A stretch of 15,148 nt of DNA, taken from assembly GCA_037968655.1 (NCBI GenBank), contig JBBKVW010000202.1, positions 1 to 15,148 on the forward strand. Reading direction: 5' to 3'. The stretch is from CAISIP01 sp037968655 (GTDB lineage: Bacteria > Pseudomonadota > Gammaproteobacteria > Burkholderiales > Burkholderiaceae_C). A program made the translations under genes and the position numbers. The notes under the pieces are model-generated. The model was not told the DNA's origin, did not search any database, and was given only the letters and a program-made list of their open reading frames with translations. Of this stretch, positions 1 through 6,833 are shown in pieces (positions within the stretch are counted from its first letter, which is position 1; the number at the start of each line of letters is the position of its first letter).

Positions 1-35
1 CCAGGTCGCCCGGTACGGCTAGCATGCGCGCAATC

Positions 36-1172
36 TCAGTTCTGGCGCCAGGGCAGGCCAAGCCTGCGCCAGCCGCCCTGGTTGCCGCGATGCGCATCGG
101 CGTCGGGATTGCCCTCGAAACCGTCCAGTATGTTGTAGGCCTGCAGACCAAGTTCGGTCGCACGCCGGGCGGCGGCAATCGATCGCACGCCACTGCGGCA
201 CAGCATCAGCGCCTTCTTGCCCTTGGGTACCGCGGCCTGCAGCGCCTGGTCGAATTGCGCGTTCATGGCCATGCCAGGCCATTGTTTCCAGGCGATCGCG
301 ACCGCATCCGGAATGAAGCCGACCCATTCGCGCTCCGCGTCGGTTCGCACGTCGACCAGCACGGCGTCGCCCGCCTGCCACCAGTTGCAGGCGAGCTGGG
401 GCGTCACGTCGCCGGCATAGCCCTCGGCCGGCTTGGCAGCGAGCGGGTCGGCAGGGCCGCTGGCACTGGCGGCCTGGCCGTCGGCATCGTGGCGGATGCC
501 CGACGTCAGGTTGGCCGGCACGGCTTCGTCGATGCGTTTGGGCTTGGGCAGGTGCAGGCCGTCCATGATGGCGATGAATTCGGCCTCGGTTTTTCCGGCG
601 ACCCGGCTGTTGCCGGCTTTTTCGGCGCCGATGCTCGAATGGGTTTGGCCCTTGTAGTCATGGCCGGGCCAGACCGTGGTTTTGTCGGGCAGCGAAAAGA
701 GAATCTTGGTAATGCTGTGGTAGAGCGCCGCCGCGCTGCCGGACTGGAAATCGGTGCGGCCGCAGCCGCCGATCAGTAGCGTATCGCCGGTAAAGACATG
801 CTCGCCCCAGACATAACTCATGCTGCCGGCGGTATGGCCCGGTGTGTGCAGGGCGCGCAGCTTTTCCCCGCCAAACCGCAGTTCACTCTGGTCCTCCAAC
901 TGCACCGCGGCAGTGGTGATGCCGCAGCCCGAGGGCGCCGCCGTCCTGGCGCCGGCATGTTCGGCCAGCAGTCCGGCGCTGGTGATGTGGTCGGCATGGG
1001 CATGCGTCTCCACGGTCCACATCAGCTTGAGTCCATATTGGCGCAGGCAGGCAAGGTCGCGCTCGACCTGTTCGTCCACCGGGTCGATGATCAGCGCCTC
1101 GCGCGTGTTCTCGTCAAACAGCACATAGGTATAGGTGCTGGAGGCTGAGTCGAAAAGTTGTATTGGCTGCAT
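36..1172 (-). CDS. Persulfide dioxygenase-rhodanese fusion protein (ETHE1-like MBL fold + rhodanese)
   Basis: This enzyme is predicted to oxidise glutathione persulfide to sulfite in the cytoplasm. Its C-terminal rhodanese would exchange sulfane sulfur with thiosulfate or glutathione, making this part of sulfide detoxification. The 378-aa protein opens with a metallo-beta-lactamase domain. THAHADH gives H57, H59, D61 and H62; GHTAGS gives H113; TGDTLLIGGCGRTDFQ gives D130. H57, H113 and D130 match the mononuclear-iron triad of ETHE1-type persulfide dioxygenases. A linker at about 211-258 leads to a rhodanese domain (about 259-375) with active-site loop CRSGVRS (C325). Length and domain order fit the PDO-rhodanese fusions known from Burkholderia. 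An AGAGGA-like ribosome site precedes the ATG. It diverges from two YeeE/YedE sulfur-transporter halves, which supports a sulfur role. Plain glyoxalase II is less likely because of the GGCGRTDFQ signature and the fusion. Confidence 0.92.
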   Translation of the reverse strand: MQPIQLFDSASSTYTYVLFDENTREALIIDPVDEQVERDLACLRQYGLKLMWTVETHAHADHITSAGLLAEHAGARTAAPSGCGITTAAVQLEDQSELRFGGEKLRALHTPGHTAGSMSYVWGEHVFTGDTLLIGGCGRTDFQSGSAAALYHSITKILFSLPDKTTVWPGHDYKGQTHSSIGAEKAGNSRVAGKTEAEFIAIMDGLHLPKPKRIDEAVPANLTSGIRHDADGQAASASGPADPLAAKPAEGYAGDVTPQLACNWWQAGDAVLVDVRTDAEREWVGFIPDAVAIAWKQWPGMAMNAQFDQALQAAVPKGKKALMLCRSGVRSIAAARRATELGLQAYNILDGFEGNPDADAHRGNQGGWRRLGLPWRQN

Positions 1173-1215
1173 TTCAGGGGGTCCTCTCGTTCGCTGGGTC
1201 GCGGTATGCTCTGAG

Positions 1216-1230
1216 CTAGTTTAGGACTAG
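1216..1230. promoter_or_regulatory. CTAGT-N5-ACTAG inverted repeat in the divergent sulfur-gene promoter region
   Basis: Perfect 5-bp arms flank a 5-nt centre (TTAGG) in the 70-bp gap between the persulfide dioxygenase fusion and the first YeeE half. The right arm touches the AGGAGG ribosome site (1229-1234) of the plus-strand gene. A TATGCT element at 1205-1210 could be a -10 box, but I see no convincing -35. The dyad could be an operator for a sulfide- or persulfide-responsive regulator; no known site was matched. Confidence 0.3.
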
Positions 1231-1242
1231 GAGGGCATCGCC

Positions 1243-1707
1243 GTGCATGATTACACACAGGCGCTGCAGGGTGGAATTCTGATGGGGCTTGCAAGCTGGA
1301 TTCTGTTGGCAGGCCTGGGCCGTTCCAGCAACGTCAGCGGCATCGCCCACAGTGTCATGAATACCCGCAGCGATATTTCTCCGTGGCGCTGGGCCTTCCT
1401 GTTTGGCCTGGTCGGGGGCGGTGCGCTATTTTCATGGCTGCTGGCCGTACCCCATTTTGCGATTCGTCATCCTTTGTTGCTGGTGCCAGCCGGATTCCTG
1501 GTTGGATTCGGCGCGGTGCTGGGCTCGGGCAGTGCCAGCGCCCATGCAATTGTTGGGATGGGGCGCCGCTCACGCCGCTCCATCGTGGCGGTCCTGATAT
1601 TTGCCGGATCCGCTGTCGGCACTGTGCTGGTGACCGAAGAGCTGACGTCGACGCATTGGTGGGGTGATGGAATTCTCGAGTCCCTGCGGGTCAGCCCCAG
1701 GGCGTGA
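1243..1707 (+). CDS. YeeE/YedE family membrane protein, first half, lacking the signature cysteines
   Basis: This 154-aa integral membrane protein belongs to the YeeE/YedE (Sulf_transp) family, which moves thiosulfate or related sulfur species across the inner membrane. Family features are the opening GGILMGLASWILL helix, the GRSSNVSGI stretch, and GFLVGFGAVLGSGSASAH (about 84-101) followed by RRSRRSIVAV. Family members normally read close to GNGCTSGHGVCG here. In this protein the two cysteine positions are S97 and V104, and the whole protein contains no cysteine. The start is GTG, set by an AGGAGG ribosome site at 1229-1234, 8 nt upstream. The second half follows after 34 nt, so the two probably work as a pair, as in PmpA/PmpB-type systems. 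With the thiol relay gone, substrate or mechanism may differ; that is inference. Confidence 0.82.
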   Translation: MHDYTQALQGGILMGLASWILLAGLGRSSNVSGIAHSVMNTRSDISPWRWAFLFGLVGGGALFSWLLAVPHFAIRHPLLLVPAGFLVGFGAVLGSGSASAHAIVGMGRRSRRSIVAVLIFAGSAVGTVLVTEELTSTHWWGDGILESLRVSPRA

Positions 1708-1741
1708 TTGGCAACCCCATCAATGACATTGCCCGCTCTCC

Positions 1742-2260
1742 ATGCCTCAGCGCGATCCTGACTCCCGGCCCAGCAGCCTTTCCGGTGAACTGGCCCATCC
1801 GCGGCGAAGACCCCGCGCCGGTGCGCGCCCGTCTGCACTGCTGGTGGCTTTTTTTGCCGGTTGCGTATTTGCCGTGGGATTGATCCTGTCTGGCATGACG
1901 CAACCCGAGAAGGTGATCGCGTTCCTGGATGTCAAGGAGATGTTCATTGGCGAATTTCCCGGCGAGTGGGACCCGACCCTGATGTTCGTGGTGCTTGGTG
2001 CGGTGCTGATCGCTTTGCTGGGTTTCACGCTGACGCTCTATGCCAGCAAAAAGCCCTGGTTCACCAGCAGTTTTGAGTTGTCGACCCGGCGCCATATCGA
2101 CGGTCGCCTGATCGCTGGCGCTGTCGTGTTCGGCATTGGCTGGGGTCTGGGCGGCTACAGCCCGGCCGCCGCTCTGGCCTCGCTTCTGACCGGCCAGATC
2201 GACACCGTCGTATTCGTATTGGCCATGCTGCCTGGCATGTGGCTGGCCGGCAAGATGTAG
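1742..2260 (+). CDS. YeeE/YedE family membrane protein, second half (DUF6691-like), signature Cys replaced by Ser
   Basis: This 172-aa membrane protein is the partner half of the preceding YeeE/YedE protein. After a basic, Pro/Arg-rich N-terminal stretch of about 30 residues come a helix (LLVAFFAGCVFAVGLILSGMT), the PEKVIAFLDV and EWDPTL motifs typical of this half, a second helix near 80-100, and VVFGIGWGLGGYSPAAALASL (about 128-147). Relatives carry GYCPGPAL here; this protein has S140, and Ala replaces both the Gly and the second Pro. Its only cysteine, C41, lies in the first helix, away from the usual site. The ATG at 1742 is the first in-frame start, but no good ribosome site precedes it, so expression may depend on the gene upstream. 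It ends 60 bp before the icmF operator. Confidence 0.82.
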   Translation: MPQRDPDSRPSSLSGELAHPRRRPRAGARPSALLVAFFAGCVFAVGLILSGMTQPEKVIAFLDVKEMFIGEFPGEWDPTLMFVVLGAVLIALLGFTLTLYASKKPWFTSSFELSTRRHIDGRLIAGAVVFGIGWGLGGYSPAAALASLLTGQIDTVVFVLAMLPGMWLAGKM

Positions 2261-2319
2261 TTGCTGCAGCAGTGTGCGTTGCAACTGCACGCCGTGCCGA
2301 ATGTGTTTACGCGCGCATG

Positions 2320-2349
2320 GTTGACGTTTACGTAAACGTCAACTAAGCT
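2320..2349 (+). promoter_or_regulatory. Predicted icmF promoter with a perfect 24-bp palindromic operator
   Basis: Positions 2320-2343 form a perfect palindrome with half-site GTTGACGTTTAC. The left arm contains TTGACG (2321-2326), a good -35 box. A 17-nt spacer ends at the last palindrome base and is followed by TAAGCT (2344-2349), a plausible -10. The operator would therefore cover the -35 box and the whole spacer, suiting a TetR-type repressor or a MerR-type regulator that acts within the spacer. TTTACGTAAA-containing palindromes resemble sites described for regulators of branched-chain amino-acid and fatty-acid catabolism such as LiuR. That parallel is from memory and is inference. No regulator gene is adjacent. 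Confidence 0.6.
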
Positions 2350-2408
2350 TGCCGGCTGTGGTGCCCGTCGGGTGCCGTCCAGGATTTGGCGCCCGAACGG
2401 GCGTCCTG

Positions 2409-2414
2409 CAGGAG
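2409..2414 (+). promoter_or_regulatory. Ribosome-binding site that sets the icmF start
   Basis: CAGGAG lies 6 nt before the ATG at 2421. It decides against the longer in-frame reading from 2349, which would start inside the predicted -10 box and add 24 residues with no family similarity. Confidence 0.75.
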
Positions 2415-2420
2415 TATTCC

Positions 2421-5400
2421 ATGACCGACCTGTCTGCCGACTACAAGGCCCTGGCCAGCTATCGGCCCAAGAACAAGGTGCGCTTCGTCACAGCGGCCAG
2501 CCTGTTCGACGGCCACGACGCGGCCATCAACATCATGCGGCGCATCCTGCAGGGCATGGGGGCGGAGGTGATCCACCTTGGACACAACCGCAGCGTGGAC
2601 GAGGTTGTGACCGCCGCCTTGCAGGAAGACGTGCAGGGCATCGCCATCAGTTCCTACCAGGGCGGCCATGTCGAGTATTTCAAGTACATGATCGATCTGC
2701 TGCGCGAGCGCGGCGGATCCCACATCCAGGTGTTCGGCGGCGGCGGTGGCGTGATCGTGCCACCGGAAATCCGCGACCTGCATGACTACGGCGTGGCCCG
2801 GATCTTCAGTCCCGAAGATGGCCAGCGCATGGGCCTGGCCGGCATGATCGGCGAGATGGTAATGCGCTGCGACAAGGACCTGTCGGAATTTGCGCCTACG
2901 GCGCTCGCTCCCATCGAAGGCCATGGCCAGGACAACTGGCGCGCGCTGGCCCAACTGATTACCGCGCTGGAGAACGAGAGCGCCGATGCGGCTCTGCTGG
3001 CTGCGCTGCGCAAGGCAGCCGCGGCCAGGAAGGTGCCGGTGCTGGGCATCACCGGCACCGGTGGCGCCGGCAAGTCCTCGCTGACAGATGAACTGATCCG
3101 CCGGCTCCGACTGGATCAGGGCGATCGCCTGAAGATAGCGATGATCAGCATCGATCCGTCGCGGCGCAAGAGCGGTGGCGCCCTGCTCGGCGACCGGATT
3201 CGCATGAATGCGATCGGGCCCTGGCTGCAGCGTGCTGCGCCCACCGACCAGGCCGACGCCGAGGCGCAAACCGATTCGGGCCAGCGCGTCTTCATGCGCA
3301 GCCTGGCAACGCGCGATTTCGGCTCCGAGATCAGCGCCTGCCTGCCCGATGTGCTGCTCGCCTGCAAATGCGCCGGCTTTGACCTGATCATCGTGGAGAC
3401 GTCGGGCATCGGCCAGGGCGATGCAGCGATCGTTCCCCATGTCGATGTGCCGCTGTATGTGATGACGCCCGAGTTCGGCGCCGCCAGCCAACTGGAGAAG
3501 ATCGACATGCTCGACTTCGCCGAGTTTGTCGCCATCAACAAATTCGATCGCAAGGGCGCACAGGATGCACTGCGCGACGTGGCCAAGCAGGTGCAACGCA
3601 ACAAGGAAGCCTTCACCACGCCGGCGGACCAGATGCCGGTGTTCGGCACCATGGCGGCGCGCTTCAACGACGATGGCGTCACCGCGCTGTACCAGGCACT
3701 GCTGCCGCGCCTGCAGGCGCTGGGAATGCCCGCTGGCGAAGGCAGCCTGCCCCGGCAGTCGGTGCGCCACAGCAGCAACCAGTCGCCGGTGGTGCCGGCG
3801 GCGCGCATCCGCTACCTGGCCGATATCACCGAGACAGTGCGGGCCTACAAGGTGCGTGCAAAGGCGCAGGCCACGCTGGCGCGTGAAGTGCAGCAACTGC
3901 GTGCGGCCGGCCGCATGCTGCACGAGGCCAACCCGACCAAGCTGCGCGCCTTCGAGGCCGTCAACGACCTGGCCACGCAGCGTGAAGCGCGGCTCGGCGC
4001 AACCGAGCGCAAGCTGCTGGCGCAATGGCCGCAGATGCGCAAGGCCTATGCCGGCGACGAATACGTGGTGAAGATCCGCGACAAGGAAGTGCGCACTGCA
4101 TTGGTCAGCAAGTCGCTCAGCGGCACGCCGATCCGCAAGGTGTCGCTTCCGAAATACGAGGACGAAGGCGAAGTGTTGCAGTGGCTGATGCTGGACAACG
4201 TTCCCGGCAGCTACCCCTATACCGCCGGCACTTTCGCCTTCAAGCGCGAAGGCGAGGACCCGACCCGCATGTTCGCCGGCGAAGGCGATGCATTTCGCAC
4301 CAACCGGCGTTTCAAACTGCTGTCCGAGGGCATGCCGGCCAAGCGCTTGTCCACCGCATTCGACTCGGTGACGCTGTACGGCAACGACCCGGACCCGCGC
4401 CCGGACATCTACGGCAAGGTCGGCAATTCGGGCGTCAGCATTGCCACGCTGGAGGACATGAAGGTGCTGTACGGGGGCTTTGACCTGTGCAGCCCGAGCA
4501 CCTCGGTGTCGATGACGATCAACGGCCCGGCGCCCAGCATCCTGGCGATGTTCATGAACACCGCGATCGACCAGAACCTTGAGAAATTCAAGGCCGACAA
4601 CGGCCGCGAGCCGACCGATACCGAATACGCCAAGATCCGCGCCTGGGTACTGGAAAACGTGCGCGGCACCGTGCAGGCCGACATATTGAAGGAAGACCAG
4701 GGCCAGAACACCTGCATCTTCTCGACCGAGTTCTCGCTCAAGGTGATGGGTGACATCGCCCAGTATTTTGTGCACAACCGGGTGCGCAATTTCTACAGCG
4801 TCTCCATCAGCGGCTACCACATTGCCGAGGCCGGCGCCAACCCGATCAGCCAGCTGGCGTTCACGCTGTCCAATGGCTTCACCTTTGTCGAGGCCTATCT
4901 GGCGCGCGGCATGCACGTGGATGATTTCGCGCCCAACCTGAGCTTTTTCTTCTCCAACGGCATGGACCCGGAATACACCGTGATGGGTCGGGTCGCGCGC
5001 CGTATCTGGGCCGTGGCGATGAAGGAGAAATACGGCGCCAACGAGCGCAGCCAAAAGCTCAAGTACCACATCCAGACCAGCGGGCGCAGCCTGCATGCGC
5101 AGGAGATCCAGTTCAACGACATCCGCACCACGCTGCAGGCGCTGATTGCGGTTTACGACAACTGCAACTCGCTGCACACCAATGCCTTTGACGAGGCCAT
5201 CACGACGCCGACCGAAGACAGCGTGCGCCGGGCCATGGCGATCCAGCTCATCATCAACCGCGAATGGGGCCTGGCCAAGAACGAGAACCCGAACCAGGGC
5301 GCCTTCATCATCGAGGAGCTGACCGAACTGGTCGAGGAAGCGGTGCTGTCCGAGTTCGAACGAATCGCCGAGCGTGGCGGCGTGCTGGGCGCGATGGAAA

Positions 5401-5762
5401 CCGGCTACCAGCGCGGCCGCATCCAGGACGAGTCGATGCACTACGAGATGCTCAAACACACCGGCGAGTTTCCGATCGTGGGCGTCAACACCTTTCGCAA
5501 TCCGCACGGCGACGTGGTGCAGGACAAGCTGGAACTGGCGCGCTCGACCGACGAGGAAAAGCAGGGTCAGTTGCAGCGCCTGCATGACTTTCACACGCGC
5601 CATGCAACCGATGCGCCGGCCATGCTCGAGCGCCTGCAGCAGGCAGTGATCGCCAACGGCAACGTGTTCGAAGTGCTGATGCAAGCCGTTCGCGTGTGCT
5701 CGCTGGGGCAGATCACCAATGCCTTGTTCGAGGTTGGGGGGCAGTACCGGCGCAATATGTAG
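2421..5762 (+). CDS. icmF: Fused isobutyryl-CoA mutase with G-protein chaperone domain (IcmF)
   Basis: This adenosylcobalamin-dependent enzyme interconverts isobutyryl-CoA and n-butyryl-CoA (some members also use pivalyl- or isovaleryl-CoA), linking branched-chain and straight-chain acyl-CoA catabolism. The 1113 aa fit IcmF (about 1090). The order is B12-binding domain (about 18-150: FDGHDAAIN with H32 as lower cobalt ligand, then SYQGGH and GGGGG); MeaB-like GTPase (P-loop GTGGAGKSS 212-220, ETSGIGQGD, NKFD 373-376) that guards cofactor loading; linker; and mutase TIM barrel from about 560 to the end, with FKREGEDPTRMFAGEG, RLSTAFDSVTLYG, STSVSMTINGPAP and SGYHIAEAGA. Methylmalonyl-CoA mutase is excluded because it lacks the internal G-domain and has B12 at the C-terminus. 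The gene is monocistronic behind a palindromic operator, suggesting induction by an acyl-CoA or catabolic intermediate. No riboswitch fits in the roughly 70-nt leader. Confidence 0.96.
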   Translation: MTDLSADYKALASYRPKNKVRFVTAASLFDGHDAAINIMRRILQGMGAEVIHLGHNRSVDEVVTAALQEDVQGIAISSYQGGHVEYFKYMIDLLRERGGSHIQVFGGGGGVIVPPEIRDLHDYGVARIFSPEDGQRMGLAGMIGEMVMRCDKDLSEFAPTALAPIEGHGQDNWRALAQLITALENESADAALLAALRKAAAARKVPVLGITGTGGAGKSSLTDELIRRLRLDQGDRLKIAMISIDPSRRKSGGALLGDRIRMNAIGPWLQRAAPTDQADAEAQTDSGQRVFMRSLATRDFGSEISACLPDVLLACKCAGFDLIIVETSGIGQGDAAIVPHVDVPLYVMTPEFGAASQLEKIDMLDFAEFVAINKFDRKGAQDALRDVAKQVQRNKEAFTTPADQMPVFGTMAARFNDDGVTALYQALLPRLQALGMPAGEGSLPRQSVRHSSNQSPVVPAARIRYLADITETVRAYKVRAKAQATLAREVQQLRAAGRMLHEANPTKLRAFEAVNDLATQREARLGATERKLLAQWPQMRKAYAGDEYVVKIRDKEVRTALVSKSLSGTPIRKVSLPKYEDEGEVLQWLMLDNVPGSYPYTAGTFAFKREGEDPTRMFAGEGDAFRTNRRFKLLSEGMPAKRLSTAFDSVTLYGNDPDPRPDIYGKVGNSGVSIATLEDMKVLYGGFDLCSPSTSVSMTINGPAPSILAMFMNTAIDQNLEKFKADNGREPTDTEYAKIRAWVLENVRGTVQADILKEDQGQNTCIFSTEFSLKVMGDIAQYFVHNRVRNFYSVSISGYHIAEAGANPISQLAFTLSNGFTFVEAYLARGMHVDDFAPNLSFFFSNGMDPEYTVMGRVARRIWAVAMKEKYGANERSQKLKYHIQTSGRSLHAQEIQFNDIRTTLQALIAVYDNCNSLHTNAFDEAITTPTEDSVRRAMAIQLIINREWGLAKNENPNQGAFIIEELTELVEEAVLSEFERIAERGGVLGAMETGYQRGRIQDESMHYEMLKHTGEFPIVGVNTFRNPHGDVVQDKLELARSTDEEKQGQLQRLHDFHTRHATDAPAMLERLQQAVIANGNVFEVLMQAVRVCSLGQITNALFEVGGQYRRNM

Positions 5763-5803
5763 GTATTGCGGGATGGGCGGCTGCCAAATGCACGCCGCCC
5801 GGT

Positions 5804-5831
5804 CGCCCATGCTGTCAGTGCGGCATGGGCG
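5804..5831. terminator. Hairpin between convergent icmF and pfkB, possible bidirectional terminator
   Basis: CGCCCATGC (5804-5812) and GCATGGGCG (5823-5831) form a perfect 9-bp stem around a 10-nt loop in the 80-bp gap between convergent genes. A second, weaker pairing lies just upstream (GGGCGGC 5775-5781 with GCCGCCC 5794-5800). ATGGGCG at 5773-5779 could compete for the left arm of the main stem. No T-tract follows on either strand, so intrinsic termination is unproven; it may instead act as a 3'-end stabiliser. Confidence 0.45.
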
Positions 5832-5842
5832 TACCCGCAGAT

Positions 5843-6796
5843 TCAGCTGTGATTCCTGCGGATCTCCCGTATCTGCACCAGCGGCGCCATGCGCATCACA
5901 TCGTCGGCGCGGCACAAGGTGGTGCCCGGATGCAGCAGCGCCGCCGAACCGGCTGCGACGCCCAGGCGCAGTGCCTCGAGCGGTTCCAGTTGGCGGGTCA
6001 AGGCCCATACCATCGCCGCCAGGAAACCGTCCCCTGCGCCGGTCGTGCTTTTGACGGGCACGCGCAAGGCGTCGGCGCACCATGCACCGTTGACGCCAAC
6101 CAGCATGGCGCCCTGTTCGCCCAGACTCAGCGCCACGAGATCTGCCTGACCGCTGTCGACCAGATGGCGCGCCGCCGCACATTGCTGGTCTTCGGTGTCA
6201 AGGGCGCGGCCGCTCAGTTCCGACAATTCGCGCAGGCTGGGTTTGACCAGCGCCACACCGACAGCCAGTGCCTGCGCCAGCGCGGCGCCGGAACTGTCCA
6301 GCACGACCTTGCTGCCCCGGGCGCGGGCGCGCTGCGCGAGCTGCGCATAGCTGTCTTCGGCCAAGCCGGGCGGCAGGCTGCCGCTGAGCACAACATATGC
6401 GGGTGCCAGGTCGATGCTGTCCAGATAGGCCAGGCATGCCTGCCACTCCGGCTGCGAGACCGCAGGGCCAGTCAGCACGAATCTGAATTCACGTCCGGTG
6501 CTGGTTTCCAGCACCGAAAAGCTCTCGCGCGTTTCGCCGGCGATCGCCATTCCCAGGCTGGGCACGTGTTCATCAGCCACCAGCTGGCGCAGTTGCTGGC
6601 CAACCAGGCCGCCGGCCAGGTAGAGCGCGACACAATCGCCGCCCAGGCGCTGGATCACCCGGGCCACGTTGATGCCCCCGCCCCCTGGGAACCGTTGCGG
6701 CGCTGTGCAGCGCAACTTGTGGCCGGGCAGCAGCCTATCGGTCTCGGCAGAGATGTCGAGCGCCGGATTGAGCGTGATCGTCAGGATGCCCGACAT
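5843..6796 (-). CDS. pfkB: PfkB-type phosphofructokinase (ribokinase/PfkB family)
   Basis: This cytoplasmic sugar kinase of 317 aa is predicted to phosphorylate fructose-6-phosphate, or another phosphohexose, with ATP. The ordered motifs match E. coli PfkB closely: start ILTITLNPALD; substrate/Gly-rich motif PGGGGINVARVIQRLGG (37-53); YVVLSGSLPPG (134-144); VVLDSSGAAL; LVKPSLRELSEL; VALSLGEQGA; and the anion-hole/catalytic motif TTGAGDG with D256 as base; then GVAAGSAALLHPGT. The double-Gly PGGGGINVAR form points to PfkB or 1-phosphofructokinase/tagatose-6-phosphate kinase rather than ribokinase. The exact phosphohexose cannot be settled from motifs. The ATG lacks a clear ribosome site and lies 37 nt downstream of the CorA-like gene on the same strand, so the two probably share a transcript. 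No PTS or fru genes lie next to it. Confidence 0.88.
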   Translation of the reverse strand: MSGILTITLNPALDISAETDRLLPGHKLRCTAPQRFPGGGGINVARVIQRLGGDCVALYLAGGLVGQQLRQLVADEHVPSLGMAIAGETRESFSVLETSTGREFRFVLTGPAVSQPEWQACLAYLDSIDLAPAYVVLSGSLPPGLAEDSYAQLAQRARARGSKVVLDSSGAALAQALAVGVALVKPSLRELSELSGRALDTEDQQCAAARHLVDSGQADLVALSLGEQGAMLVGVNGAWCADALRVPVKSTTGAGDGFLAAMVWALTRQLEPLEALRLGVAAGSAALLHPGTTLCRADDVMRMAPLVQIREIRRNHS

Positions 6797-6833
6797 GGGC
6801 GTTGTGTGTCGTTTCGGTTCGCCGAATCAACGC

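Noticed and set aside
24..779. A plus-strand open frame of 251 codons opposite the persulfide dioxygenase fusion
   Set aside because: It is a shadow of the minus-strand gene, whose rhodanese and MBL motifs are complete.
2350..2420. A cobalamin riboswitch in front of the B12-dependent icmF
   Set aside because: The leader after the predicted promoter is only about 65-70 nt and has no B12-box-like element. Cobalamin riboswitches need far more sequence.
2343..6182. A 1279-codon open frame on the minus strand opposite icmF
   Set aside because: It is the mirror of a highly biased GC-rich codon pattern in icmF and extends into pfkB in a non-coding frame. Its translation is His/Arg/Gly-rich with no family motifs, while the plus strand encodes a full IcmF.
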